Shown: positions 51,609 through 60,793 of the stretch, in pieces | Layout: the number at the start of each line of letters is the position of its first letter | Position numbering within the stretch: the first letter of the stretch is position 1 | DNA from: Nocardia pneumoniae NBRC 100136 | GTDB taxonomy: Bacteria > Actinomycetota > Actinomycetes > Mycobacteriales > Mycobacteriaceae | Direction: 5' to 3' | DNA: 64,000 nt | NCBI RefSeq assembly: GCF_000308755.1 | Contig: NZ_BAGF01000040.1 | Coordinates: 62,001-126,000 of the forward strand | Made by a program: the position numbers and the translations under genes | Notes under the pieces: model-generated | Told to the model about the DNA's origin: nothing | Seen by the model: only the letters and a program-made list of their open reading frames with translations | Database searches by the model: none

Positions 51609-52610
51609 CTATTCGGCTTTCTTCGCGCGGCTCGGCTGCACGCGAGGCGGCTCGTTGGGCATCTTCGGATACTGCGGTGGCCACGGAGCGTCCATGAGCC
51701 CCGCCTTCATGTCCCGCTCGGACATCTCCAGCAGCGGGGCGATCGACTGCGGCGTCCGGTCGGCCCACGGGTCGCCGAACTCGGCGTAGCGGGCGGGCAC
51801 CGTGGCGATGGTCAGCTCGTCGGGGACCACCGAATCCAGATCGGACCAGCTGATCGGCGTCGACACCTGCGCACCCACCTTGGGCCGGACGCACCACGCG
51901 CCGAAAACCGTCTTGTGCGGCGCGTTCTGATTGAAATCGATGAACACCCGGTTCCCGCGCTCCTCTTTCCACCACTGCGCGGTGATCTCCTCCGGATATC
52001 TGCGCTCCAATTCACGCGCCAGCGCGACCGCGGCGGCCCGCACCTGATAACCGTCCCACTTCGGTTCCAAGGCGACGTAAATGTGTAATCCGCGCGAACC
52101 GGAGGTCTTGATCCGCGATTCGATGCCGACTTCGGCGAACAAGTCCCTGGTCCGGACCGCGGCCTGTTTGAGATCGGCGAACGCGATGCCGGGGGAGGGA
52201 TCGAGGTCGATGCGCAACTCGTCGGCGATCTCCAGATTATCGGCGCGGTTGGGCCAGACATGGAATCCGAGACAGCCCTGATTCACCGCCCACAGAATAT
52301 GGGCGAGATCGTGCGCGACAAGCGCGTCGCTGGTGGTGCCGTTGGGTGTGGAGACTTCCACGGTGCGCAGCCACTCCGGCGCGGATTTCGGCACCCGCTT
52401 CTGGAACCAGGATTTGCCCGATGCCCCGTCGGGATAACGCTCCAGCAACAACGGCCGTCCGCCGACCACGTTCAGGAACGGTTCGGCGACCGCCTGGTAG
52501 TACCGCACCAGATCGAGTTTCGTTTCGCCGCGCTTGGTGAAATACACCTTGCCCGGGTTGCTGATCGTGACGGTCCTGCCGTCGACCTCGATATCGACCG
52601 ACTCACTCAT
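51609..52610 (-). CDS. LigD-type polymerase/primase domain protein (Rv3730c-type)
   Basis: This 333-residue stand-alone polymerase domain is of the archaeo-eukaryotic primase family. The catalytic Asp pair is visible in ELRIDLDPSPG. Other conserved segments are NPGKVYFTKRGETKLDLVRYY, SGSRGLHIYV and RVFIDFNQNAPHKTVFGAW. Such proteins add nucleotides during non-homologous end-joining or other repair. It follows the ligase gene with an ATGA overlap, as Rv3730c lies next to ligC (Rv3731). Ku is not in the window. Confidence 0.9.
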   Translation of the reverse strand: MSESVDIEVDGRTVTISNPGKVYFTKRGETKLDLVRYYQAVAEPFLNVVGGRPLLLERYPDGASGKSWFQKRVPKSAPEWLRTVEVSTPNGTTSDALVAHDLAHILWAVNQGCLGFHVWPNRADNLEIADELRIDLDPSPGIAFADLKQAAVRTRDLFAEVGIESRIKTSGSRGLHIYVALEPKWDGYQVRAAAVALARELERRYPEEITAQWWKEERGNRVFIDFNQNAPHKTVFGAWCVRPKVGAQVSTPISWSDLDSVVPDELTIATVPARYAEFGDPWADRTPQSIAPLLEMSERDMKAGLMDAPWPPQYPKMPNEPPRVQPSRAKKAE

Positions 52611-53740
52611 GACCGCGCCTCACCGGCGCTCGGCCGCGCCACGAGCGAATGCTCCGCCCGCGCCGCGCCGTCGCCGAACAAGGCGCTCAATTCCGCCGGC
52701 GCGACCTCGTCCAGCTGCGCGTAGGTGCATGATTCGGGGGTGCGGTCGGCGCGGAAACGCACCAGCCTGCCGCCGTGGCGCAGCCGACCGGATTGGACGT
52801 GTTCGTAGCGGACCTCGGCGACCAGTTCCGGTCGCAGCGCTTCCCAGGACAGATCCTTGCCGCCGGTCCAGCGACTGATCCCACCGGGCATCTTGCCCTC
52901 GGCCGCGGCCTGGGCCGCGGCGTCGGCCCAGTCCCGCCACGGGTGGTTTTCCAGCGCGTTCTCCCGCAGCGGCGCCAGCTCCTCGACCAGCTCTTTGCGC
53001 CGCGCCGCGGTGAAGCTGCTGGCCACGCCGACGTGATGCAGGCGGCCCTCGTCGTCGAACAGGCCGAGCAGCAGCGAGCCGACCCCGGCGCCGTCTTTGT
53101 GCCAGCGGAAGCCCGCCACCACGCAATCGGCGGTGCGCTCGTGCTTGACCTTCAGCATCACCCGCTTGTCCTGCAGGTAGGCCAGCTCGTCGGACTTGAC
53201 CATGACGCCGTCGAACCCGGCGCCCTCGAACCGGGTGAACCAGTCCTCGGCGACATCGGGGTCGTGGGTGATCGGAGTGAGGTGCACGCGGGCGAGCGCG
53301 GTGTCCAGGATCGTCTCCAGCAGCCGCCTGCGTTCGGCGAACGGCTCCCCGGTGAGGTCCTTGTCGCCGAGGGCGAGCAGGTCGAACGCGACGAAACTGG
53401 CGGGCGTCTCCGCGGCGAGCTTGGCGACTCTGGACGCGGCCGGGTGCAGCCGGTTCTGCAAGGTGTCGAAGTCCAGGCCGTGCTCGGTGACCACCACGAT
53501 CTCGCCGTCGACCACGCACCGATCCGGCAGCGCCTGTCGCAGCAGCTCGGCCACCTCGGGAAAATACCTGGTCAGCGGGCGGTCGTTGCGGGAGCCGAGT
53601 TCCACCTCGGCGCCGTCGCGGAACACGATGCAGCGGAAGCCGTCCCACTTGGGCTCGTAGCTCAGGCCCGGCTCGCGCGGCACCGCGGCCGCGGATTTGG
53701 CCAGCATCGGCCGGACGGGTGGCATCACCGGTAGGTCCAC
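52607..53740 (-). CDS. ligC: ATP-dependent DNA ligase LigC
   Basis: This protein of 377 residues starts at GTG 53740, preceded by GAGGAGG. The adenylation motif KWDG is in LSYEPKWDGFRC. Other nucleotidyltransferase motifs are CVVDGEIVVV, SFVAFDLLALG, DGVMVK and RVMLKVKHERTADCV, and an OB-fold C-terminal domain follows (ALRPELVAEVRYEHV). It seals nicks using ATP in repair. It is paired with the LigD-type polymerase gene, and its stop overlaps that gene's start. Confidence 0.92.
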   Translation of the reverse strand: MDLPVMPPVRPMLAKSAAAVPREPGLSYEPKWDGFRCIVFRDGAEVELGSRNDRPLTRYFPEVAELLRQALPDRCVVDGEIVVVTEHGLDFDTLQNRLHPAASRVAKLAAETPASFVAFDLLALGDKDLTGEPFAERRRLLETILDTALARVHLTPITHDPDVAEDWFTRFEGAGFDGVMVKSDELAYLQDKRVMLKVKHERTADCVVAGFRWHKDGAGVGSLLLGLFDDEGRLHHVGVASSFTAARRKELVEELAPLRENALENHPWRDWADAAAQAAAEGKMPGGISRWTGGKDLSWEALRPELVAEVRYEHVQSGRLRHGGRLVRFRADRTPESCTYAQLDEVAPAELSALFGDGAARAEHSLVARPSAGEARS

Positions 53741-53863
53741 GCGATCCTCCTCGGGTTCGGTCCTCACCCATACCGACGTCGCGCCCGCGACAAACTCATC
53801 GGTATGTGGCCGCCTCGGCTCGATCGTAGGTGGCCGCACCGACACCGGCGTGGACGTCGCCGT

Positions 53864-54259
53864 TCAGTTCTCCAGCCACCCGTGCTGGTCGGCGAACGCG
53901 GTGAGCCGGTCGCGGATGGTCAGGATCTCGCCCGCGGTGAGGGCGGGGCTTGCGTCCAGCAGCAACTCGGTGATCAGCCGTTTGTGTTCGGCGACGCTGA
54001 GCTGTCCCGAACCCGGTCGGTCTTTTCCCTTGTGCCGGGCAGGTGGGGCGGACGATCCGCCGACGACGCTGAGATTGACCGCCTTCGGCCCGCGGTCGCC
54101 TTCGGTCACCTCGAATTCGAACACCCGGCCCTGACGCAACTCGTCCTCGTCCAGACCGATGTCGTTGACATGGACGAACACGTCCGGTCCACCGTCTTCC
54201 GGCCGAATGAAACCGAATCCCCGAGAGCTGTCGAACGACACCAATTTCCCGATGGACAC
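53864..54259 (-). CDS. Cold-shock-domain protein with C-terminal extension
   Basis: This 131-residue protein has the RNA-binding motifs RNP1 (RGFGFIRPE) and RNP2 (DVFVHVND) of CspA proteins. Residues 66-131 form an extension with helices (LSVAEHKRLITELLLDASP, TIRDRLTAFADQHGW) not found in the 67-residue CspA type. Actinobacteria carry such longer forms. GTG 54259 has GAGGAG nine bases upstream, better than GTG 54265. Confidence 0.88.
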   Translation of the reverse strand: MSIGKLVSFDSSRGFGFIRPEDGGPDVFVHVNDIGLDEDELRQGRVFEFEVTEGDRGPKAVNLSVVGGSSAPPARHKGKDRPGSGQLSVAEHKRLITELLLDASPALTAGEILTIRDRLTAFADQHGWLEN

Positions 54260-54297
54260 CAACACCCGCTCCTCGTCGCCGTCGCTACTCGGTCACT

Positions 54298-55398
54298 TTA
54301 GCCCGCGTTTTCGCCGTCGTCGGAGGAAAGCGCCTTTTGCAACGAATGGAAAACGGTCAGTCCCTGACCGACCATTCCGTTCACGAGTTCGCCGACCCCA
54401 TCGGGTCCGTTGAGCACGGTGAGATTCGCGTTCGCCAACCCGTTCGACGCCTGCTTGACGATTTCCGGAAGTTGTTCGATCAACAACTGGTCCAGCGCGA
54501 TCCGGTTGTTCGACGCGGCCGCCGCGGCTTGGATCCGGGTGCGGTCGGCCTCCGCCTCGGCCAGGATGCGCACCCGTTCGGCTTCGGCCTGCGCCGGTTT
54601 CACGACCTCGGCCTGCAACTGTTGTTCCCGCAGCTCCGCCTCTTTGCGCGCCTGCTCGGCCTGAGCGGTGAGCACCTCTTGCAGTGCCATCGCCTCGGCG
54701 AGCGGCCCGGCCTGCGCCGCCTCGGCGTTCGCCTTGTCGATATCGCGCTGATACTGCGCGCGCAGGATCGCCGTCTCGCGCTGATATTCCGCCTGCCTGC
54801 GCTGGGATTCCTGTTCGGCCTGCGCCGCCGCCTGCGCGGCCTGCGACTGCGCGATCTGCGCGTCCCGCTGCACCGCGGCATTGTGCGGCGCGGCCAGCGC
54901 GGCGATATAGCCGAGGTTGCCGTCGTCGATCGACTGGATCTGGAAGGAATCGACCCACAGGCCGATATTGCTCATTTCCACTTTCGAGGCGACGAGCACT
55001 TCGTCGGCCAGCTTCTGCCGCTCCCGGATGATCTCCTCGACCGTCATCGACCCCACGATCGAGCGCAGATGCCCGGAGAAGATCCGTCCGGTCAGCACCG
55101 ACATCTCCCGCTCCTGCTCGGAGAGGAACCGCTGCGCGGCGTTGACGATGGACTGGGTGTCGTTGGCGACCTTGAACGCGATCACCGCGCGGACGTCGAG
55201 CTGGATCGCCTGCTTGGTGACGCAGCGCTCCTTGATCTCGGATTCGAACATCGCCAGCGACAGATACCGCACCTTGCGGAACAGCGGAACCACCCAGGCG
55301 CCGCGTCCGATGATCACTTTGAACGGCGCGTTGTCCCGGCTCTTGGCGCCGCTGACCAGCATCGCCTCGTCCGGGTCCGGTACGTGGTAGCCCAGCAC
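54298..55398 (-). CDS. SPFH/Band-7 (flotillin-like) protein without membrane anchor
   Basis: This 366-residue protein has an N-terminal SPFH domain (AMLVSGAKSRDNAPFKVIIG, then WVVPLFRKVRYLSLAMFES, and LDVRAVIAFKVAND). A long Ala/Gln/Glu coiled coil follows at about 185-290 (repeated AQAAQ, AEQARKEAELREQQ). There is no N-terminal hydrophobic helix, so membrane contact would be peripheral, perhaps through the NfeD-like partner encoded just upstream. Flotillin-like proteins organise membrane microdomains. Confidence 0.88.
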   Translation of the reverse strand: MLGYHVPDPDEAMLVSGAKSRDNAPFKVIIGRGAWVVPLFRKVRYLSLAMFESEIKERCVTKQAIQLDVRAVIAFKVANDTQSIVNAAQRFLSEQEREMSVLTGRIFSGHLRSIVGSMTVEEIIRERQKLADEVLVASKVEMSNIGLWVDSFQIQSIDDGNLGYIAALAAPHNAAVQRDAQIAQSQAAQAAAQAEQESQRRQAEYQRETAILRAQYQRDIDKANAEAAQAGPLAEAMALQEVLTAQAEQARKEAELREQQLQAEVVKPAQAEAERVRILAEAEADRTRIQAAAAASNNRIALDQLLIEQLPEIVKQASNGLANANLTVLNGPDGVGELVNGMVGQGLTVFHSLQKALSSDDGENAG

Positions 55399-55417
55399 GT
55401 CTGTCTCCCTTACTGTT

Positions 55418-55651
55418 TCAGGTTCCTTCCGCCGGATCCGGGCCGAGCGGAATCCACGGGACGACGTCGACGACGCGTCCCGGATGGACCGCGATGACCA
55501 GCACGGCCGAACCGGCCGAGATCGGCTCGGTGGCTTGTGCGATGTACAGCTCGGTTCCCCCTCGAATCGCGACCAGGACCTCGCCCAGCGTCCCGGCGCC
55601 CCGGATCGGCGATGTGAGCGTACCCGTCAAACCCACCACCGGGTCGGTCAT
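55418..55651 (-). CDS. Small NfeD-like OB-fold protein
   Basis: This 77-residue protein starts at ATG 55651 with AGGAGA upstream. The segments GLTGTLTSPIRGAGTLGEVLV and SAGSAVLVIAVHPGRVVDVV fit the soluble OB-fold domain of NfeD proteins. The membrane-spanning part typical of NfeD is absent. It lies 19 bases before the SPFH gene on the same strand, the usual NfeD-flotillin pairing. Confidence 0.75.
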   Translation of the reverse strand: MTDPVVGLTGTLTSPIRGAGTLGEVLVAIRGGTELYIAQATEPISAGSAVLVIAVHPGRVVDVVPWIPLGPDPAEGT

Positions 55652-55772
55652 CCCACGATCTCCTTTTTCTGTCGCTCGCACCGTCACCCTACGTCTCGCG
55701 CAGCGCCTTTCGATATCGCGTTGGCACGATGCCAGCTCGGATCAGCCGCGGTCGCGCAGGTATGTTTTTCGC

Positions 55773-58700
55773 ATGGGAGGGCGTCTCGCGCTGGTGGTGG
55801 GTTCGGAATGTGCGGCACTGGGGGAACTGGGGTTCACCGAGGAACTGGCCACCGGGCTGTACACGAGCCTGACCGGGGCGGGCGGTTGGCGGTCGGCGAC
55901 CGAGCTCGACGGGCCGGTCCTGAATCCCACTGCGGCCCAACTGTTCGCGGCGGTGGACGCCGCGTTCGCGGCGGCGTCGGAGCGCCAGGCCACACTGCTG
56001 CTCGGTTTCATCGGGCACGGGGTGTCGACCAACGCGGAGGACTTCTACCTGCTCGGGCATGATTCGCCGTCGGCGCCCAACTCGCACAACGCGTTTCACC
56101 TGACCCAGGAGATCAGGGAGCGGCTCGATCGCGCGGCGCTCGACGGGCTGGTCATGCTCGTCGACGCGTGCGAGGCCGGGCAGGGCGTGCAGGGCGCGGC
56201 GCGCCGGTGGACCGATCTGCTGGCGCAGGCGGGCGGGCGGATGGAGTTGCTGGTCGCCTCGGGCGACGGCCCCGCGTTCTCCGGATGCTTCACCAGGACC
56301 ATGCTGGCCACCTTCGACACCGGGCTGCCGCTGCGCGGGGAGAACCTGCTGCCCTCGGACCTCGTGGACCCGGTCGCGGTGCACTGTACCCAGCAACAGC
56401 CGCAACATCTTTCGTTCAATTCCGGCGCGGTGTCGACAGAGCAGGGCGTCGACCCGGGGTTGTGGCTGGTACCGAACACCGCGCGACACCGGGACGCGGT
56501 GAGCGGCCGCTCCGCCGCCGGCTTCGTCGACCAGCTGACCAGGAGGCTGCTGCTGACCCCCGACGTGCGCGAGCGCCTCGCCGCGATCGTCGACGCGGGC
56601 AGTTATCGGCTGCGGGCGGTACTGGGGCCAGCGGGGGTGGGCAAATCGACGCTGCTGGCCCTGCTGATCCGCCCCAGCCTGGTCGACGGGCTCGCCGTGA
56701 CCCCCGAATACATCACCGCCGCGGTGTTCCTGACGGTGAACAGCTCGGTGGAGTCGGTCGCCGCGGAGCTGGCCGCGCAGCTCGGCGCGCGCGTGCCCGG
56801 CTTCGCGGAGGCGTCCCGGGCGGCGCGCAGCCATCGGACCAGGGACGAGTCCGACATCTTCGACACCATGGTCCGCCATCCGCTGACGCGACTATCCACC
56901 GCGGGCCGCCGCGTCACGCTGGTGTTCGACGGGCTCAACCAGCCACAGGAGGGGACCAGGCGACTGCTCGTCGCCGCGATCGCCGATCTGACCCGGCGCG
57001 AGGATCTGCGGCATGTCCGCGTGATCGTCGGCATCCGGCCCGGCACCGGCGTCGAGTACGACCCGGCGCTGGCGCACATGTACCGGATCGAGGTCGCCGA
57101 ACCGGGCGCCGACGACATCGCCGCGGTGGTGGAGACGGCGCGCGGGACGGCGCCGATCGGCCCGGTCGATTGGATCGGCTGGATCCAGCGACTGCTGGCC
57201 GAGACGCCGACGGACAAGCGCGGTTCGCGCGTCGTGTCGGGCGGTTGGTTGCTGGCGCGGCTGCTGCTCGAGGTGGCCGGGCGGTTGACCGACGGCGCCG
57301 TCGCCGCCGGGATCGGCCTGGATCGGGTCGTCGCGCTGCGGTTGGAGACGGCGATGCGGCCGCTGGCGTCCGAAACCGCCCAGGCCACCGGCGCTCTGCT
57401 CGGCGTGCTGGTGGCGGCGGGGGTGGGCCCGGTGTTGCCGCTGGAACTGCTGGACGCGGCACTGGCGTCGTTGGGTGTCGACCTCAACACCGCCCGCATC
57501 CGCGACATCGCCGTGAATCTCGGAGCACTGATCATCCGCAGTCATCCCGGTACCGTCCGCGAGTCGCTCGGCGTGAGCCACGGCGCGTTCCTGCCCGCCT
57601 TGGACCAGGAATGCCGCAGGCTGGGCGTATCGCTCACGGACGCGCACCGCGCCCTCGTCGCGGCGATCCAGTCCACCCCCAGCGACCGCGCCGCCGACTA
57701 CGCGCGCGGCGCGGCGGTGCGCCACTGCCTGGCCTACGGCGATTCCGCCTTGGCCATCGACTTCCTGGTGAAGCTGGAAACCGGGCGATCGGCCGACGAT
57801 CGCGACCTGTGGGCCGCGTGGCTGCCCGACTTCGTCGAGGCGCTCGGCCCCGACCATCCCGACACCTTCATCACCCGCCACCGGAGTGCCTACCACCGGG
57901 CCGAGAGCGGCGATCTGGTCGGCGCCATCACCGATTTCGAGCTGCTGCTCGCCGACCGGCTGCGCGTGTTCGGCCCCGACGACCTGAACACGCTGAACAC
58001 CCGGGACCGGCTGGCCAGCTACCGCGCCCACTGCGGCGACCACTCCGGCGCGGGCGCGGAGTTCGAGCGGCTGCTCGCCGACCAGCTGCGCCTGCTCGGG
58101 CCCGACGATCCCGAAACCCTGCGCACCAGAACCAATCTCGCGTCCAATCGGGGTGACATCGGCGATTTCGCCGGAGCGATCACCCTCTTCGAGCAGCTGC
58201 GCGCCGACCGCGCCCGGGTCCAGGGACCGGACCATCCTGACACCCTGCGTACCCGCAACAGCCTGGCGTACTGGCGTGCCGACAGCGGCGATCTCGCCGG
58301 GGCCCGCACGGAATTCGAACAGCTGGTGGCCGACTATCTGCGCGTCCTCGGTGCCGATCACCCCGAGACGCTCGGCGCCCGCAACAACCTCGCGGCGTTC
58401 CGTGCCCGCAGCGGCGACCTGGCCGGGGCGCGGGCCGAATTCACCCGCCTGCTCGCCGACCGCCTGCGCGTGCTGGGGCACGAGCACCCCGACACCCTGC
58501 TGACCCGCGGGCGGCTGGCCACCTATCGCGCCGACAGCGGGGACCTCGCTGGCGCGATCGCCGACCTGGAGAAACTTCTCGCCGACCGGCTGCGTGTGCT
58601 CGGACCCGAACATCCGGACACCCTGGATACCCGCAACGATCTCGCCGCCTGTCGCGCCCGCGACGGCGATCTCGCGCGGGCCATCGCCGAACTCGAGGTG

Positions 58701-58799
58701 CTGCTGGTCGCGGAACTGCGCGCCCTGGGGCCCAATCACACCTCGACCGTCCGCACCAAGGACACCCTGGCCTACTGGCGTGGCCGGTCCGGCGATTAG
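55773..58799 (+). CDS. Caspase - P-loop NTPase - TPR protein (STAND-like)
   Basis: This protein of 1008 residues starts at ATG 55773. A caspase-like domain at the N terminus has the His82 (LLLGFIGHGV) and Cys133 (MLVDACEAGQG) dyad. A P-loop NTPase region follows with Walker A GPAGVGKST (284-292) and Walker B VTLVFDGLNQ (Asp386), and a helical middle. From about residue 691 to the end there are seven complete 42-residue tetratricopeptide-type repeats with consensus LGPDHPDTLxTRxxLAxxR and SGDLAGAxxxFExLLADRL, plus a partial eighth. The layout fits STAND sensors that release a protease effector. There is no leader or ribosome site, so the mRNA may be leaderless. Confidence 0.88.
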   Translation: MGGRLALVVGSECAALGELGFTEELATGLYTSLTGAGGWRSATELDGPVLNPTAAQLFAAVDAAFAAASERQATLLLGFIGHGVSTNAEDFYLLGHDSPSAPNSHNAFHLTQEIRERLDRAALDGLVMLVDACEAGQGVQGAARRWTDLLAQAGGRMELLVASGDGPAFSGCFTRTMLATFDTGLPLRGENLLPSDLVDPVAVHCTQQQPQHLSFNSGAVSTEQGVDPGLWLVPNTARHRDAVSGRSAAGFVDQLTRRLLLTPDVRERLAAIVDAGSYRLRAVLGPAGVGKSTLLALLIRPSLVDGLAVTPEYITAAVFLTVNSSVESVAAELAAQLGARVPGFAEASRAARSHRTRDESDIFDTMVRHPLTRLSTAGRRVTLVFDGLNQPQEGTRRLLVAAIADLTRREDLRHVRVIVGIRPGTGVEYDPALAHMYRIEVAEPGADDIAAVVETARGTAPIGPVDWIGWIQRLLAETPTDKRGSRVVSGGWLLARLLLEVAGRLTDGAVAAGIGLDRVVALRLETAMRPLASETAQATGALLGVLVAAGVGPVLPLELLDAALASLGVDLNTARIRDIAVNLGALIIRSHPGTVRESLGVSHGAFLPALDQECRRLGVSLTDAHRALVAAIQSTPSDRAADYARGAAVRHCLAYGDSALAIDFLVKLETGRSADDRDLWAAWLPDFVEALGPDHPDTFITRHRSAYHRAESGDLVGAITDFELLLADRLRVFGPDDLNTLNTRDRLASYRAHCGDHSGAGAEFERLLADQLRLLGPDDPETLRTRTNLASNRGDIGDFAGAITLFEQLRADRARVQGPDHPDTLRTRNSLAYWRADSGDLAGARTEFEQLVADYLRVLGADHPETLGARNNLAAFRARSGDLAGARAEFTRLLADRLRVLGHEHPDTLLTRGRLATYRADSGDLAGAIADLEKLLADRLRVLGPEHPDTLDTRNDLAACRARDGDLARAIAELEVLLVAELRALGPNHTSTVRTKDTLAYWRGRSGD
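57843..58799 (+). repeat. 126-base coding repeat (42-residue TPR-like units)
   Basis: Seven full repeats of 126 bases and a shorter eighth lie in the 3' end of the caspase-NTPase-TPR gene. The starts of the first two units (57843, 57969) are exactly 126 bases apart. The units are similar at the protein level (see the gene entry). Repeats this regular allow units to be gained or lost by recombination. Confidence 0.85.
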
Positions 58800-58804
58800 A
58801 ACCG

Positions 58805-59434
58805 TCAGGAGCGGTACAGCGAGCGGTACGCGGTGAGCGTCGCGACGCAGTGCTCGATGATCTGCTCCCGGGAAGCGCGCAACGACCCGTTGAGCCACGC
58901 GGAGAACATGCCCGCGTTGCCGCTGGCCATCGTCACCGCCGCCAGCCTGCGCTGGACCGGGTCATCGATGTGGGCGAACAGATGGTCCTGCATGATCCGG
59001 GTGAACACCGGCATCACCGCAAAGGTGGTCTGGCCGAGGCCGGTGCTCGAATAGGGCTCGACCAGGAACAGCCGTGACTTGCGCGGATCGGCCAGCACCT
59101 TGTCCACCAGGATTTCCGACAGCACGCGATCACGGGACGGGTCGTCGGTGGCGGCGAAGGCCGTCATCGGCTCCAGGAATTCGTCGGCGACCTGGCGGTA
59201 GAGCACGTCGAGCAACTCGTCGCGGCTGGCGAAGCTCTCGTAGAAATAGCGGTCGGTGAGGCCCGCCTTGCGGCACACCGCGCGCATGGTGACGCCGCTC
59301 GCGCCCGACTCGCCGATCAGATCGAGCGCGGCCTCCAGCAGCGCCGCCCGGCGCGCCTCTCTGCGCTCGGTGAGCGTCGTTCCACCCCAGATCCGTGGGC
59401 CGGCGTCTCCGTCTGATTCCTGACCTGTCTGCAC
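58805..59434 (-). CDS. TetR-family regulator
   Basis: This 209-residue TetR protein has a helix-turn-helix RREARRAALLEAALDLIG, then TMRAVCRKAGLTDRYFYESF. The C-terminal domain contains LADPRKSRLFLVEPYSSTGLG and resembles regulators of fatty-acid or efflux genes. It lies 33 bases downstream of the CysK-rhodanese gene on the same strand and could be its last operon member. The inducer and target are unknown. Confidence 0.88.
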   Translation of the reverse strand: MQTGQESDGDAGPRIWGGTTLTERREARRAALLEAALDLIGESGASGVTMRAVCRKAGLTDRYFYESFASRDELLDVLYRQVADEFLEPMTAFAATDDPSRDRVLSEILVDKVLADPRKSRLFLVEPYSSTGLGQTTFAVMPVFTRIMQDHLFAHIDDPVQRRLAAVTMASGNAGMFSAWLNGSLRASREQIIEHCVATLTAYRSLYRS

Positions 59435-59467
59435 GGCCCAACGATAGTGCCCTGGCGGCGTACCTGG

Positions 59468-60793
59468 TCAGCCGCGCTCCAGGGGCAGTCCCGCGTCGCG
59501 CCATGCGACGACGCCGCCCGCCAGGCTGGCGGCGTCGTATCCGGCCTGCCGGGCCCGCGCGGCGAACCGCAGGGACAGTTCGCCGACGGGACAGACGAAG
59601 ACCACCGTACGCGACCGCGGAAACGGGATGCCGTGAGCGAACATGTCATCGAGCTGGTCGTCCCTTATGTTGAGCGCGCCGGGCACATGGCCGATGCGGT
59701 AGGCCATCGCGCCGCGGGTGTCCACGATGGTCGGGCGGCCGGTCCGGTCCAGCTCGGCGAGCTGCTCCGGCGTCAGGACGGGTGTCGCGGCCAGCTCCCG
59801 CGCGGTCGGCTCCGCTTCGCGTTCGGTGCGGCCGAACAGCTCCGGCCTGCGCTTCTTGATATACGACAGATATGGTTCGAGCCGGTCGCAGACGATGAAC
59901 ACCGCGACGATCGGGTCATTCCGGTCTACCGACGAAAGATCCACCGCGGCAAGCGTGTCCAGCGCGGCGGCGTAGCTCGCGCCGCTGGTCGGCCCGGCCA
60001 GCACGCCGTACCCGGTCGCCAGCCGCAGGGTCGCGTCCACGGCGTCGCCCGCCGCCACGGTGACGATCGAGTCGTAGAACTCGGGCTGGAACAGCCCGAC
60101 ATCCCACATCTCGCTCTCCGATCGGATTCCGGGAATGAAGTCCGATCGCTCGGAGACCACGGCGACGGTTCGCAATTCGGGATTGTGCTTGCGCAGGTAG
60201 GTGGCGGTGCCGCGGGTGGATCCGGTGGTGCCGAGCCCGCCGATCAGATAGTCGATCCTGGTGATGCCGTCGGCCGCGAGGTCTTCGTGGATCTCCCGTC
60301 CGGTGCCGTGATAGTGCGCCTCGACGTTCTTCTCGTTGGTGTACTGCGACAGGTGGTGGTACGCGCCGGGCCGCTGCGCCATGGTGGACTCGATCACCGA
60401 GTAGACGTCGTTCGGCGTGGTCGGGTCCGGACATTCGGACAGTCCGGGCAGTTCGACGATCTCGGTGCCGAACAGCTCGAGGAGTTCGCGGACCTCGGCC
60501 ACCTTGATCCGGTTGGTCACCGCGCGCAGGCCGATGCCGTACACCGCCCCGAGAACGCGCAGCGCTTTGGCCGTGTTGCCGCTGGAGGCCTCGATGAGCG
60601 TCTGTCCGCTCGCGCGGATCTCGTCCAGGTCGTCGCGGATCATCGCCCAGGCCACTCGATCCTTGACCGAGCCGAACGGGTTGTGCGACTCCAGCTTCGC
60701 GTAGAGCTCGACGTTCGCCAGCCCGTGCACCGCGGGATCGAGCCGGAGCAAGGGCGTGTTGCCGATGAGTTCGGTGATGTGGTCGTAGCGCAT
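59468..60793 (-). CDS. PLP-dependent cysteine-synthase-like enzyme fused to rhodanese
   Basis: This 441-residue protein has a fold-type II PLP domain at the N terminus: GNTPLLRLDPAVHG, the PLP lysine Lys44 in HNPFGSVKDR, IEASSGNTAKALRV and GGLGTTGSTRG. A C-terminal rhodanese domain (about 345-441) has a candidate sulfur-carrying Cys401 in VFVCPVGELS and the usual end GYDAASLAGGVVAWRDAG. CysK-type enzymes make beta-substituted alanines. SbnA, a relative, makes a diaminopropionate precursor for staphyloferrin B. It overlaps the preceding decarboxylase gene by one base (TGATG). Confidence 0.88.
   Translation of the reverse strand: MRYDHITELIGNTPLLRLDPAVHGLANVELYAKLESHNPFGSVKDRVAWAMIRDDLDEIRASGQTLIEASSGNTAKALRVLGAVYGIGLRAVTNRIKVAEVRELLELFGTEIVELPGLSECPDPTTPNDVYSVIESTMAQRPGAYHHLSQYTNEKNVEAHYHGTGREIHEDLAADGITRIDYLIGGLGTTGSTRGTATYLRKHNPELRTVAVVSERSDFIPGIRSESEMWDVGLFQPEFYDSIVTVAAGDAVDATLRLATGYGVLAGPTSGASYAAALDTLAAVDLSSVDRNDPIVAVFIVCDRLEPYLSYIKKRRPELFGRTEREAEPTARELAATPVLTPEQLAELDRTGRPTIVDTRGAMAYRIGHVPGALNIRDDQLDDMFAHGIPFPRSRTVVFVCPVGELSLRFAARARQAGYDAASLAGGVVAWRDAGLPLERG

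Noticed and set aside
57843..58799. Satellite or CRISPR-like DNA repeat
   Set aside because: The 126-base period is explained by 42-residue protein repeats in a continuous frame. There are no spacers or identical repeats.
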